A stretch of 64,000 bases of DNA, from the NCBI RefSeq assembly GCF_003352085.1, contig NZ_CP025804.1:496001-560000 (forward strand), written 5' to 3'. Shown here one piece after another: positions 43,059 through 51,522 of the stretch. How positions within the stretch are numbered: position 1 is the first letter of the stretch; every line of letters starts with the position of its first letter. Source of the DNA: Sulfitobacter sp. SK012. GTDB lineage: Bacteria; Pseudomonadota; Alphaproteobacteria; Rhodobacterales; Rhodobacteraceae. The notes under the pieces were generated by a model. The model had not been told where the DNA came from. It did not search any database and was given only the letters and a program-made list of their open reading frames with translations. A program made the position numbers and the translations under genes.

Positions 43059-43922
43059 ATGACTGATCACGCCAAAGGCCTTTTAATCACTATACTTGGC
43101 GTGTTGTTCGTTATTCCCGACAGCTTGTTTGTGCGTCTGATCGATGCGGATGCGCTGACGATAGCGTTTTGGCGGATGCTGAACTCTGGTCTGATTATCG
43201 GGCTTGGCATGTTGCTCTTGCAAGGCCTTAGCCCGTTCAAAGCAGTGCTTGGGACGGGCTGGAACGGCATCATCTACGGAGTTTGTACCGGGATCAGCGG
43301 TGTGCTGTTTGTGCTGGCGATAAGCCTCACGTCGGTTGCAAATGTTGTATTTATTATCGCGTCGATGCCGATATTTGCGAGCCTGTTCAGTCGCATGTTC
43401 CTAGGTGAGCCGATCACGCAGCGGATGGTGCTGACTATCCTTGCTGTTGTCGCGGGGCTGGGGATCATTGCCTACGGTTCAGGCGAGACCGCAGGTGCCT
43501 CGTGGCAAGGTGATCTGTTGGCGGTAGGTGTCTCCGCCTGCTTTGCGGCTGGCCTGACAGCGGCGCGCGGGGTCAAACATGTGTCGATGGTCGCAGCTTT
43601 GCCGATGTCCTACGTGGCCGTCGCAGTAATGATCGCGCCCTTTGCGGCACCATTGAACCTGCCGGTAGATGTGGCACCGCTGCTCGCCGGGCACGCAGGG
43701 TTCATTGTGATTGCTTCGATATTTCTCGCACTTGGGCCGCGCTATATTACTAGCGCCGAAGTGTCGTTGCTGGTGCTGGTTGAAAGCGTGTGCGCCCCCG
43801 TGTTGGTTTGGGCCGTGTTGGGTGAAGACCCAGGGGGATGGGCGCTGATAGGCGGCGCTGTTGTGCTGGGCGCGCTCTTTATGTCGAACCTGTGGGTGCT
43901 GATGCGCCGGCGTCGTTCCTAG
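43059..43922 (+). CDS. EamA/DMT family transporter
   Basis: This 287-residue inner-membrane protein has ten predicted helices in two EamA repeats, for example LLITILGVLFVIPDSLFVRLIDADALTIAFWRML and GPRYITSAEVSLLVLVESVCAPVLVWAVLGE. The drug/metabolite transporter superfamily exports or imports small metabolites; substrate is not predictable. It follows the MarR gene on the same strand, which suggests regulated efflux. Its TAG overlaps the stop codon of the convergent mipZ gene. Confidence 0.87.
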   Translation: MTDHAKGLLITILGVLFVIPDSLFVRLIDADALTIAFWRMLNSGLIIGLGMLLLQGLSPFKAVLGTGWNGIIYGVCTGISGVLFVLAISLTSVANVVFIIASMPIFASLFSRMFLGEPITQRMVLTILAVVAGLGIIAYGSGETAGASWQGDLLAVGVSACFAAGLTAARGVKHVSMVAALPMSYVAVAVMIAPFAAPLNLPVDVAPLLAGHAGFIVIASIFLALGPRYITSAEVSLLVLVESVCAPVLVWAVLGEDPGGWALIGGAVVLGALFMSNLWVLMRRRRS

Positions 43923-44728
43923 AAATCAGCTGTAACGCCGGGCAGGTTCAGGGACTTTACCAAGTCACGCAATTCTTGTCGTGCAGCCACATTCGAGATG
44001 TTGAGCTGCTTGACCCCAATGTCTTTGAGATCCAGCAAAGTTAGGCCGCGCGGGAAAAGTTCACGGAAAATAACACGCTCATTAAAACCAGGCGCGATGC
44101 GAAAGCCGATGCGCTTTGAAAGCGCGTTGATCACGTGCTCCATCTTTTCTTTGTTGACCATGCGCTGTGCGCCCATGCGATTGCGCACAACGACCCAGTC
44201 AATGGGGGGCAGGCCGGCTTGTGCCCGCAGTTGCCGCGCATTCCAAACCATCTCGGAATAAACTGACGGGCCAGTGATTTTTTCGCCCGATGCATCGGTG
44301 TGCGCCAACAGGTCAAAATCGATAAAGCTATCGTTCAGCGGCGTCACAAGCGTATCGGCCAGCGAATGGGCAACTTGGCTCAGACGGGTGTGCGAACCCG
44401 GGCAATCGATGAGAATGAAATCGTTGTTGGGTTCCAATTCCGCCACGGCAGCGGAAAGGCGATGATCATAGATGTTCTCGCCGGGCTTTAGCGTCGCGGG
44501 ATCAATCTCAGGAAGCTCATGTGCTTGGGGGCTGGGCAGGTCGAGGCCGGATTCTTTCATGAAGGCTTTGCGGTTGTCCACATAGCGCCCAAATGTGCGT
44601 TGCCGCAGGTCCAGATCCAGTGCGCTGACGCTGTGACCCATACGGGCCAGCGCCGTGGCGAGGTGCATGGAAACCGTAGATTTCCCCGCTCCGCCTTTTT
44701 CGTTCCCGACGACGATAATATGCGCCAT
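43919..44728 (-). CDS. mipZ: Division plane positioning ATPase MipZ
   Basis: This 269-residue ParA/MinD-type ATPase has the deviant Walker A GNEKGGAGKSTVSMHLATAL at residues 8-18 onward, then DLDLRQRTFGRYVDNR, Walker B FILIDCPGSHTRLS, and a C-terminal region with VVRNRMGAQRMVNKEKM characteristic of MipZ. In Caulobacter it forms a gradient from the ParB-bound poles and keeps FtsZ at midcell; Rhodobacteraceae carry orthologues. ATG 44728 is chosen because it gives the canonical start MAHIIVVGNEKGG. Confidence 0.93.
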   Translation of the reverse strand: MAHIIVVGNEKGGAGKSTVSMHLATALARMGHSVSALDLDLRQRTFGRYVDNRKAFMKESGLDLPSPQAHELPEIDPATLKPGENIYDHRLSAAVAELEPNNDFILIDCPGSHTRLSQVAHSLADTLVTPLNDSFIDFDLLAHTDASGEKITGPSVYSEMVWNARQLRAQAGLPPIDWVVVRNRMGAQRMVNKEKMEHVINALSKRIGFRIAPGFNERVIFRELFPRGLTLLDLKDIGVKQLNISNVAARQELRDLVKSLNLPGVTADF

Positions 44729-44929
44729 GCTCTTGTCCCTCTGTCGCCAGCCCTTGGTGGGCGGCCTTATTCGCGCCACTATATGTGGGGTTTGAACATT
44801 TGGGAAGCGTTCAGGCGTGGGTTTAATGGGGTGTGGCGCATATGCGATGTAAAAAACACGCATCCGAATGGGCAAGGTTCTTGGTTGGGTGAATGGTGCG
44901 CCGCTCAAGCTGGTGGTGCTGGGTCGGTC

Positions 44930-44960
44930 GTTGTCACACTACGACTTGGAGTGTGACAAC
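44930..44960. repeat. Perfect 11-bp inverted repeat between rpmE and mipZ
   Basis: GTTGTCACACT and AGTGTGACAAC are perfect complements separated by 9 bp. It lies in the 316-bp gap between the mipZ start and the rpmE terminator. No T-run follows on either side. It could be an operator for mipZ or a stable RNA hairpin. No gene was seen in the rest of the gap. Confidence 0.6.
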
Positions 44961-44992
44961 ACGATAGGCCGTCACGTTTCCCCTCAAAACGC

Positions 44993-45024
44993 AAAAGGCG
45001 CAGCCCCTCGGGACCGCGCCTTTT
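44993..45024 (-). terminator. Terminator after rplS-rpmE
   Basis: AAAAGGCGC and GCGCCTTTT form a perfect 9-bp stem around 14 nt, about 20 bp past the rpmE stop. The T-run on the minus strand comes from the AAAA arm, so termination is likely for rpmE and possible in the other direction. Confidence 0.85.
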
Positions 45025-45044
45025 CTTGTTCAGAGGTAGAGACT

Positions 45045-45266
45045 TTAGAAGCCAAGACCTGCGTACTTGTTCTTGAACTTCGACACGCGTCCGCCAGTGT
45101 CCATAAGGCGGCCAGAAGCGCCAGTCCAGGCTGGGTGCACTGTAGGGTCGATATCAAGCGACAGCTGGTCGCCTTCTTTGCCCCATGTCGATTTCATCTG
45201 AAGGATCGTACCGTCGGTCATCTTGACGTTGATCGTGTGGTATTCGGGATGTGTATCGGTTTTCAT
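45045..45266 (-). CDS. rpmE: 50S ribosomal protein L31
   Basis: This 73-residue protein starts [19 protein letters not shown] and has the L31 core [27 protein letters not shown]. The zinc-binding cysteines of the C+ form are absent, so this is a zinc-free (C-) L31. It sits 12 bp downstream of rplS and closes that ribosomal operon ahead of the terminator. Confidence 0.96.
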   Translation of the reverse strand: MKTDTHPEYHTINVKMTDGTILQMKSTWGKEGDQLSLDIDPTVHPAWTGASGRLMDTGGRVSKFKNKYAGLGF

Positions 45267-45277
45267 CGGTTCGCTCC

Positions 45278-45661
45278 TTACGCTTTGTCAGCCGCTTTAG
45301 GCTTATAGCCTGTGTTTTCAACGATCCGCGCGGATTTACCACGACGGCTGCGCAAATAATAAAGCTTGGCACGACGCACACGGCCGCGGCGGACCACGGT
45401 GATGCTGTCGATGTTGGTCGAATGCAGTGGGAACACACGTTCCACGCCTTCGCCAAAGGAAATCTTGCGAACGCAGAAGGAGCCAGAAATGCCGTGGCCG
45501 TTGTTGCGTGCAATGCACACACCTTCGTAGTTCTGCACACGGGTACGTGTGCCTTCGGTGACTCTAAAGCCGACCCGGATGGTGTCTCCGGCGCGGAAGT
45601 CAGGGATGTCTTTCCCCAGTTCGGCGATTTGTTCCGCCTCGATCTGTGCAATCAGGTTCAT
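45278..45661 (-). CDS. rplS: 50S ribosomal protein L19
   Basis: This 127-residue protein matches L19, with [27 protein letters not shown], then [22 protein letters not shown] and [24 protein letters not shown]19 lies at the 30S-50S interface. It is followed by rpmE. In many bacteria rplS directly follows trmD; here about 800 bp and an opposite-strand gene come between them. Confidence 0.97.
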   Translation of the reverse strand: MNLIAQIEAEQIAELGKDIPDFRAGDTIRVGFRVTEGTRTRVQNYEGVCIARNNGHGISGSFCVRKISFGEGVERVFPLHSTNIDSITVVRRGRVRRAKLYYLRSRRGKSARIVENTGYKPKAADKA

Positions 45662-45959
45662 CTGACGCGTCTCCTATGATGCTCGCGGTTTGGCCCACGA
45701 AGTTGTTTGCGATCCAAGAGCTTCGGCTTTTTTGAAGGGCCTGCCGCAGCAGCCCACCGGAGATAGCATCAACGTTGCTTTGTTTTGCGCTGTGCAAACA
45801 GCACAAAGGTCCGGGGCCACGAATGTGATTCCAGACAAACGGGGGTATAGGGGGGTTATAGCGGCGGATCAAGGGGGAGGTGGGCGGTCTGGTTATTGTC
45901 CAAACTGGCCAATAATTGGTGGAACGCGCATAGTGGTTCAAACCGCAGGGAGTAAGACA

Positions 45960-46403
45960 ATGATTGAGCGCATCGATTACGTTTCGATAAATGGCCCCGC
46001 CATCGCCAGCATGGCAAAAGCCAAGAACCACATGCCCTCGATCGATGAGAAACTTAGAGCGATTATCGAACTGCGCGTTTCTCAGATCAATGGATGCGTT
46101 TACTGCGTGGACCTACACACCACACAGGCAAGAAGCGCAGGCGAAACCCAGCAAAGGCTCGATTGCCTTGCCGTTTGGCAAGAATGTCCATTCTTTGATG
46201 AGGTTGAGAAAGCGGCTCTTTCTTGGGCCGAAGCTGTCACTTTGATCTCGGAATATGGTGCGCCAGATGATTTATTTGCGACCCTGTCAGCCCACTTCTC
46301 AGAGCAACAAGTCGTAGATTTGACTCTGATCATTTCGCAGATGAACGCTTGGAACCGACTGGCGATCAGCTTTGGCCACTTGCCTGATCAGCGAACTGAA
46401 TGA
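45960..46403 (+). CDS. Carboxymuconolactone decarboxylase / AhpD-like family protein
   Basis: This 147-residue helical protein has the CMD/AhpD core EKLRAIIELRVSQINGCVYCVDLHTTQAR with the redox-type CxxC (GCVYCVDLH) and a conserved His. The RLDCLAVWQECPFFDEVEKAAL region fits alkylhydroperoxidase-like members rather than true decarboxylases. It may act in peroxide or thiol redox chemistry. The ATG at 45960 follows GGGAG. It is transcribed opposite to the surrounding trmD and rplS genes. Confidence 0.87.
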   Translation: MIERIDYVSINGPAIASMAKAKNHMPSIDEKLRAIIELRVSQINGCVYCVDLHTTQARSAGETQQRLDCLAVWQECPFFDEVEKAALSWAEAVTLISEYGAPDDLFATLSAHFSEQQVVDLTLIISQMNAWNRLAISFGHLPDQRTE

Positions 46404-46454
46404 GATTGTGAGAACGGTTGGATGGTCTGAATGCCAGTCAGCCAAGCCCCTCAC

Positions 46455-47246
46455 TTAGTCCGCATCCCCACGTTTAACCCATAAATCGGGCCTACGCTCT
46501 TTGGTCAGCGTCTCGGACATTTTGCGGCGCCATTTGGCGATTTCGGCGTGGTTGCCAGACATAAGCACCGGGGGAATGGCACGGCCCTGCCATTCGGCGG
46601 GTTTAGTGTATTGTGGATGCTCCAGCAGCCCTGCGGAGTGGCTTTCTTCAACCGTGCTCTCTGCATTGCCCAGCACGCCGGGCAGCAGACGGACGGTGGC
46701 GTCGATCATCGCTTGTGCTGCCAGCTCGCCTCCCGTCATCACAAAATCGCCTAGGCTGATTTCGGTGATGCCGTAGCGTTCGATCACCCGCTCATCCACC
46801 CCTTCAAATCGCCCGCACAGCATGGTGACGCCCGCACAGCCCGACAAATCACGTGCCATCGCCTGATCAAACCGGCGACCGCGCGGCGACATATACAGGA
46901 TCGGCCAGCGCCCGACGGCATTTGCTTGGGCGGCCTCAATCGCGGGGCCAACCACATCGGCGCGCAACACCATGCCAGCGCCGCCCCCGGCGGGCGTGTC
47001 ATCGACATTGCGGTGCTTGGTTAACCCATAGGAACGCAGATCATGTGCGTGCAGCTGCCAACGCCCCTCGTTCAGCGCGCGTCCGGTAAGGCTGGCCCCA
47101 AGGACACCGGGAAACAGCTCCGGGAACAGGGTGATAACATGGGCCTGCCAAACCCCGGCGTAATCAGGGGTGTCTTGCATCAACTCGCGCGGTTTCAGAG
47201 TTGGAACGACGCGCTGGCGGCCGTGTGATTTGGTCGGGCTGGTCAT
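46455..47246 (-). CDS. trmD: tRNA (guanine(37)-N1)-methyltransferase TrmD
   Basis: This 263-residue SPOUT methyltransferase has HVITLFPELFPGVLGASLTGRAL near the start, the SAM-knot motifs YMSPRGRRFDQAMARDL and LLCGRFEGVDERVIE, and EISLGDFVMTGGELAAQAMIDATVRLLPGVLGN. It makes m1G37, which prevents frameshifting. The N-terminus is about 30 residues longer than usual. ATG overlaps the stop of the upstream sulfotransferase-like gene (ATGA), tying it into the rimM operon. Confidence 0.96.
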   Translation of the reverse strand: MTSPTKSHGRQRVVPTLKPRELMQDTPDYAGVWQAHVITLFPELFPGVLGASLTGRALNEGRWQLHAHDLRSYGLTKHRNVDDTPAGGGAGMVLRADVVGPAIEAAQANAVGRWPILYMSPRGRRFDQAMARDLSGCAGVTMLCGRFEGVDERVIERYGITEISLGDFVMTGGELAAQAMIDATVRLLPGVLGNAESTVEESHSAGLLEHPQYTKPAEWQGRAIPPVLMSGNHAEIAKWRRKMSETLTKERRPDLWVKRGDAD

Positions 47247-48031
47247 GTTTGTTCAGCCTTTGAAAGGATCGCCTGTTTGGCCACCTTGCGTTTTTCACGG
47301 TCTTCGATGGTACGGTTGGCCTCAATTAGGGCAGCCAGGACGTCATCGCCTTGGCGCGCATTCGCACTGTGAACCGGGATCAGATCAGAACGCAGATTGG
47401 GTGGGATATCGCACAAATTCAGCAATGGATCTGCGGGACCGAGGGGGCTGTCTTGGCACGCCTCCAAACGGGCGTGATGCACAGGGCAGGGCATACGGCT
47501 GGTGATCTGTGAGACCATATCATCCAGATCAGCAGCCCCCGCATATCGCTCGACAAATGCGTCGTAGCTCAGCGTCATCGAAGAGGCTTTGACATGCTCC
47601 CAGTAGGCGGATGGAAGCCAAGCATCGGGGTCTCGCGTCGACAGGTACACCAAAAATTCGGTGTCTGGATACGCGGCTTTGGCACTTTGCCAAAAGGTGT
47701 AGAGCAAGATGGGGGCCGCTGAATAATCCGCAAGATCGCCGCGACCCGGCAGATGCCCGGCGAGCTCCTCTGCAGAGATCACCAATGTACGGCGCGGCAT
47801 GCCGTGGAGCCCTGCAAGCAACGCCTCAAAGCGAAGCTGTGCTTTCGTCAACGTGATCGGATCGCGCCAGGTGGAATAGCCGCGCGTGGCGTGGATGAGG
47901 TCTTTCATCTGCCCGCGCAGGCGCAAGGCGACGTGCTTTTTCAGCGCTTTGCGGTTCTCGCGCAGAGTTGCCTGAATGGTGCTGGTGCCGGTTTTGTGGA
48001 ACCCAGCATGCAGGACAATCCGGCGCGGCAT
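47243..48031 (-). CDS. Sulfotransferase-like protein (second of a tandem pair)
   Basis: This 262-residue protein begins MPRRIVLHAGFHKTGTSTIQ, in which the HxGFHKTGTS loop matches the PAPS 5'-phosphosulfate-binding motif of sulfotransferases. Later it has FLVYLSTRDPDAWLPSAYWEHV, resembling the 3'-phosphate-binding segment. It shares layout and motifs with the upstream neighbour and is a tandem paralogue. The acceptor is unknown. It overlaps its neighbour by 1 bp and trmD by 4 bp. Confidence 0.78.
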   Translation of the reverse strand: MPRRIVLHAGFHKTGTSTIQATLRENRKALKKHVALRLRGQMKDLIHATRGYSTWRDPITLTKAQLRFEALLAGLHGMPRRTLVISAEELAGHLPGRGDLADYSAAPILLYTFWQSAKAAYPDTEFLVYLSTRDPDAWLPSAYWEHVKASSMTLSYDAFVERYAGAADLDDMVSQITSRMPCPVHHARLEACQDSPLGPADPLLNLCDIPPNLRSDLIPVHSANARQGDDVLAALIEANRTIEDREKRKVAKQAILSKAEQT

Positions 48032-48813
48032 CAGGTGCGCCCCCGCAGAAGGGATTGCTTGGCTTCGCGTAGGGCTGCTGCTGGCAAATCGGAGCGGTTT
48101 AGCTCCAGTAATTTTGCGCGCATTCTGGCGGCGGTCTTAGGGGATTGCGTTTGTTTGATTTCCAACTCTGCGCGCCGCGAGTCCGGGACGCCCGCAAGAT
48201 CAAGGATAGCGTCCGCGAGGCCCAAAGGGCGTTTCGCGTGGTCTTCGATCGCGGCAGAGGTCACCCGATAACGCGGGAGCGCCTCGTCTATTTTGGTGAT
48301 CGCTGCGGGGAAATCAGCAGCTGTTTTGAACCTACGCATGTAGTCGCGTAAATCCAGCGGCAGCCGCGAGTTGCGTAAGTGTTGGTCATAGGACCGGTGT
48401 AGCCACGCATCGGGCTGACGGGTGGTAATGAAAAACAGGAGCTCATCGCGGGGCAAAGTTGCCAAGAAGGCCGATGCGATGGCTTGCATCAGCTTGGGTA
48501 CAGCGCCGTATCCATGCAGGCCGCGCCGCCCGGGCATGTGGCCACTGATATCCCTAGAGGTGATAACGATGGTCTGGGCGGTTTCAGAGGCCAAAGATTC
48601 CGCAAGCGCTGTGGCCTCATATTTGACCAAGTCCAGATCAAAATCCTCGCGGGTCTCGGAGTAGTTGCGCGCCATATCACAGAGCGCTTCCATGCCTGGG
48701 CGCAGCACGAGCCGAATGTCGGGGCGCAAGATGTGGCGGTTGGCGCGAAGGGTTTCTTGAAGGCCGGTGGTGCCGGTTTTGTGGAACCCTGGATGGATGA
48801 TGATCCGCCGCAT
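48031..48813 (-). CDS. Sulfotransferase-like protein (first of a tandem pair)
   Basis: This 260-residue protein starts MRRIIIHPGFHKTGTTGLQETL (motif GFHKTGTT for PAPS binding) and has LFFITTRQPDAWLHRSYDQHL as the likely 3'-phosphate loop and TIVITSRDISGHMPGRRGL, matching the paralogue's TLVISAEELAGHLPGRGDL. The catalytic base is not obvious. It begins 1 bp after the rimM stop codon. ATG 48813 gives the family-like start; the frame stays open upstream inside rimM. Confidence 0.78.
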   Translation of the reverse strand: MRRIIIHPGFHKTGTTGLQETLRANRHILRPDIRLVLRPGMEALCDMARNYSETREDFDLDLVKYEATALAESLASETAQTIVITSRDISGHMPGRRGLHGYGAVPKLMQAIASAFLATLPRDELLFFITTRQPDAWLHRSYDQHLRNSRLPLDLRDYMRRFKTAADFPAAITKIDEALPRYRVTSAAIEDHAKRPLGLADAILDLAGVPDSRRAELEIKQTQSPKTAARMRAKLLELNRSDLPAAALREAKQSLLRGRT

Positions 48814-48814
48814 C

Positions 48815-49345
48815 TTAGCTTTCCGCCGTATCCGGTAGAATCCCGTCTGGTGGGTCGGCGACCAGCCGTCCGCTGGCCAGATCAACCGTGGGCACGCCAG
48901 CCTTTGTGAAGGGCAGGAACACGGTTGCGGACCCGCCGACCAGTTGGAGTTCCAGCAAGTCATCGGCCCCGTGGTTTTGCACGGTTTTCACATGGCCAAG
49001 AAGCGTGCCACCCGTGTCATGCACCGCGAGTCCAATCAGGTCTGCGTGGTAGAATTCATCGTCGGGCAGTGACGGCAATTGTTCCCGGCGCGCATAAAGT
49101 TGGACGCCTTGCAATGCGTCGGCTTCCTCTTTTGTCGCCACATCAGCGATGCGCACGACAAAACCGTTCTTTACTGGGCGCAGCAATGCGAGGGAGAACG
49201 ATCGTTTGCCGTCTTGGGTCGTTAGGGGGCTATAGGTCTCAATGTCTTCGGGCGTGGCGCAAAAGCTCTTTACCCGCAATTCACCGCGTACGCCGTAGGA
49301 ACCCGAGATTCCACCGACGCAGACAAGTTCAGATTCGGCACTCAT
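48815..49345 (-). CDS. rimM: 16S rRNA processing protein RimM
   Basis: This 176-residue protein has the RimM N-domain [21 protein letters not shown] and the PRC-barrel-like part [25 protein letters not shown] and [12 protein letters not shown], ending in [14 protein letters not shown]. It helps 30S assembly around S19 and S13. ATG 49345 overlaps the stop of a 49-residue gene (ATGA); an in-frame upstream start at 49405 is less likely. Confidence 0.95.
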   Translation of the reverse strand: MSAESELVCVGGISGSYGVRGELRVKSFCATPEDIETYSPLTTQDGKRSFSLALLRPVKNGFVVRIADVATKEEADALQGVQLYARREQLPSLPDDEFYHADLIGLAVHDTGGTLLGHVKTVQNHGADDLLELQLVGGSATVFLPFTKAGVPTVDLASGRLVADPPDGILPDTAES

Positions 49346-49491
49346 TGCAACAACTCCGAGCCAACACAGATTGAGCCGGTCCAGTCGCCTGCACCTGAGC
49401 GACATTCAATGCGCATTTGGCTGCGTTCGTACCAGATGCCGATTGCGATTCCGGCGGAGATGGGCAGGGCCATAAATATTAGGCGGATCAT
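49342..49491 (-). CDS. Small membrane protein, 49 residues
   Basis: This short gene begins [20 protein letters not shown], a single transmembrane helix, followed by a soluble tail with two cysteines (RIECRSG and SICVGSE). Both ends overlap neighbours: TAATG with the bluB stop and ATGA with the rimM start. Such tight packing supports translation. Similar short proteins in Rhodobacteraceae have a TM helix followed by a Cys-x(n)-G-x-C-V pattern. Function unknown. Confidence 0.7.
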   Translation of the reverse strand: MIRLIFMALPISAGIAIGIWYERSQMRIECRSGAGDWTGSICVGSELLQ

Positions 49492-50120
49492 TAGCGTGTC
49501 TCAATATGAAGGGCGGGGGCGCGAACCTCCCAGCCTTTGGTTTCCAATTCTGGTGTCACCGATACATCCTTGGGCCAGCCAAGGCAAAGGTAAGCGACAA
49601 GTCTCCATTCTTTGGGTGCATCCAGATCACGGCTTAGGCGCACAGGATCAAGCACCGAGACCCAACCGATCCCAACCCCTTGCGCGCGGGCGGCCAGCCA
49701 CATCAGAGTGATCGCCCCGACAACGGAATAACGCCGCATTTCGGGCATGGATTGCGCCCCGAGGCCGGCACCTTTGGCTGTTGCCTCATCGCAATAGATT
49801 GCAAGCTGTTCAGGGGCTTCGCGCATTCCTGCAAGTTTCAGGGACGCATAAAGCGCTGCCTTATCACCGGCGTAGCCTGCCAGCGCTTGCTCATTGGCTT
49901 GGGTGAAATTCTCAAGGGCTGCGGCGCGGGCCTCAGGCGAGGTGACGCGCAGGATGCGCCATGGTTCCGACAGGCCCACAGAAGGGGCCAGCGACATGGC
50001 ATCAAGACAGCTGCTGAGAAGGGTGGGGTCCACTGGGTCGGTGGAGAAGTGGCGCACGTCGCGGCGCCAGCGCATCAAGTCGTGCAGCCCGGCACGGAAT
50101 TCATCGGAAAACTGATCCAT
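49491..50120 (-). CDS. bluB: 5,6-dimethylbenzimidazole synthase BluB (nitroreductase fold)
   Basis: This 209-residue protein has BluB signatures: WRRDVRHFSTDPVDPTLL, LAPSVGLSEPWRILRV, SLKLAGMREAPEQLAIY and LWLAARAQGVGIGWVSVLDP. BluB fragments reduced FMN with O2 to give the lower ligand of vitamin B12. A general nitroreductase is the alternative, but the DVRHF and APSVGxSEPWR motifs favour BluB. It follows rpsP by 18 bp and overlaps the 49-residue gene. No other cobalamin genes are in the window. Confidence 0.88.
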   Translation of the reverse strand: MDQFSDEFRAGLHDLMRWRRDVRHFSTDPVDPTLLSSCLDAMSLAPSVGLSEPWRILRVTSPEARAAALENFTQANEQALAGYAGDKAALYASLKLAGMREAPEQLAIYCDEATAKGAGLGAQSMPEMRRYSVVGAITLMWLAARAQGVGIGWVSVLDPVRLSRDLDAPKEWRLVAYLCLGWPKDVSVTPELETKGWEVRAPALHIETR

Positions 50121-50138
50121 GCCGGGCTTGCTTTTCGC

Positions 50139-50555
50139 TTACTCTGCAGCCGCTTCTGTTGCGGGGGCTTCCTCAGCAGGAGCCTCTTCTGCAGGGGCAG
50201 CAGCGGCTTCGGCAGCTGCTGTGGCTTTGGCGGCTTTCTCTTCTACGCGGTCCGTAGCTTTCTTGCCGGGTGTGCCCTTCTTAGGGTTGCTACGCTCGGT
50301 TTTCTCTTTGATGCCAGCAGCTTCGAGCATGCGGGAAATCCGGTCCGTAGGCTGTGCGCCTTGGTCGAGCCAGTACTGAACGCGCTCAACGTTCATTTTC
50401 ACGCGATCTTCGCTGTCTTTTGCCAGCAGGGGTGAATATGTACCCAGCTTTTCAATGAAGCGACCGTCGCGGGGCATGCGGCTGTCGGCTGCAACGATGC
50501 GGTAAAATGGGCGCTTCTTGGAGCCGCCGCGGGCGAGACGAATTTTCATGGCCAT
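50139..50555 (-). CDS. rpsP: 30S ribosomal protein S16
   Basis: This 138-residue protein has S16's [40 protein letters not shown], with [23 protein letters not shown] following. The C-terminal tail of about 45 residues is a Lys/Ala/Glu-rich low-complexity extension ([17 protein letters not shown]), longer than the roughly 80-residue standard form but common in alphaproteobacteria. It lies 49 bp after the chorismate mutase gene on the same strand. Confidence 0.97.
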   Translation of the reverse strand: MAMKIRLARGGSKKRPFYRIVAADSRMPRDGRFIEKLGTYSPLLAKDSEDRVKMNVERVQYWLDQGAQPTDRISRMLEAAGIKEKTERSNPKKGTPGKKATDRVEEKAAKATAAAEAAAAPAEEAPAEEAPATEAAAE

Positions 50556-50603
50556 GGTGTGTAGTCCTTTTTTCGGTGTTTGGAGGTGGGGTCGAACCCC
50601 GCC

Positions 50604-50900
50604 TTACGATTGGTGTTTTTTGTGGTGCTGAATGACTTCAGCGATGATGAAGTTCAGGAACTTCTTGGCGAATTCGGGATCGAGGTGAGCCTCTTTCGCC
50701 AAATCTTCTAGCCGTGCGATCTGATCCGCTTCGCGGTTGGGATCGGACGGGGGAAGGTCGTGTTCGGCTTTGAGTTTCCCCACAGCCTGAGTGTGTTGGA
50801 AACGCTCGCCTAAGGTATAGACGAGGATCGCATCGAGCCTGTCGATGGAGGCGCGGTGGCCTTTGAGGACATCCGCCGCGAGGGAAACTGGATCGGTCAT
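50604..50900 (-). CDS. Chorismate mutase (AroQ class)
   Basis: This 98-residue all-helical protein has the AroQ pattern SIDRLDAILVYTLGERFQHTQAVGKLKAEHDLPPSDPNREADQIARL, with conserved Arg, Lys and Gln-type residues and a short third helix. It converts chorismate to prephenate, complementing the separate pheA at 12.2 kb. It sits upstream of rpsP, a common arrangement in Rhodobacteraceae. Some relatives of this type act as salicylate-pathway enzymes, but context favours aromatic amino-acid synthesis. Confidence 0.9.
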   Translation of the reverse strand: MTDPVSLAADVLKGHRASIDRLDAILVYTLGERFQHTQAVGKLKAEHDLPPSDPNREADQIARLEDLAKEAHLDPEFAKKFLNFIIAEVIQHHKKHQS

Positions 50901-51000
50901 AGGACCCTCCGAAAGCTATAATTCGGGGCTGTGGCATCCGTACACAAACCGTGCACAACCTGTGCACCGCAACGGTGCATCATTTGAAATAGACTGTGGA

Positions 51001-51522
51001 TCATGACAGCCGCTCCCGTGGCAGCAAAAAAACATCCCGTGTGACGCCGTCTGGGAATGTTTCGTGCCGGTCCAGGCGACCGCCAAGTCGCAAGGCAAGC
51101 TTGCGGGCGGGCAGGTTCTCGTCGCGCATGTGGGTCTCTACGCGGCGCCAGCCCAGATCGTCATAGCCCCACGCGATAACAGCAAGGCTTGCTTCGGTGG
51201 CGACGCCCGTGCCGCGGGCCTGAGGCAAAAGCCACCACGTCAATTCATGTGACGGCCAATCGTCGGGGTGACACAGCCCCGCACCGCCAAGTACCGCACC
51301 GCTGGCTTTGTCGCAAAGCAGGAACATGCCAAAGCCTTTGTCGTGCCAATGCGCGATGTCCCGGTCCAAAATGGCCGAAACTTCATCTGCGCTACGATTG
51401 CCGCGATAGCCGCCAACTTTGAGGTCAGACACATCGTAAAACGAGGTGTAGGCAGGCAAGTCTTCCTGCTGCGGCGCGCGCAAAGTCAGGCGGTCCGTTT
51501 CTATGAGAGGTGCAGGTGTCAC
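51001..51522 (-). CDS. GNAT family N-acetyltransferase (RimJ/RimL-like)
   Basis: This 173-residue protein opens PLIETDRLTLRAPQQEDLPAY, the usual RimJ/RimL-type start, has HDKGFGMFLLCDKASGAVLGGAGL, ELTWWLLPQARGTGVATEASLAVIAWGY (the acetyl-CoA loop RGTGVATEA) and a C-terminal helix. It transfers an acetyl group to an unknown amine; protein N-termini or small metabolites are possible. ATG overlaps the ffh stop codon by 4 bp, so it is coupled to ffh. Confidence 0.88.
   Translation of the reverse strand: MTPAPLIETDRLTLRAPQQEDLPAYTSFYDVSDLKVGGYRGNRSADEVSAILDRDIAHWHDKGFGMFLLCDKASGAVLGGAGLCHPDDWPSHELTWWLLPQARGTGVATEASLAVIAWGYDDLGWRRVETHMRDENLPARKLALRLGGRLDRHETFPDGVTRDVFLLPRERLS

Noticed and set aside
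49680..50435. 251-residue plus-strand frame over bluB and rpsP
   Set aside because: It is antisense to two clear genes and its low-complexity Phe/Gly/Ser-rich end reflects the Ala-rich tail of S16 on the other strand.
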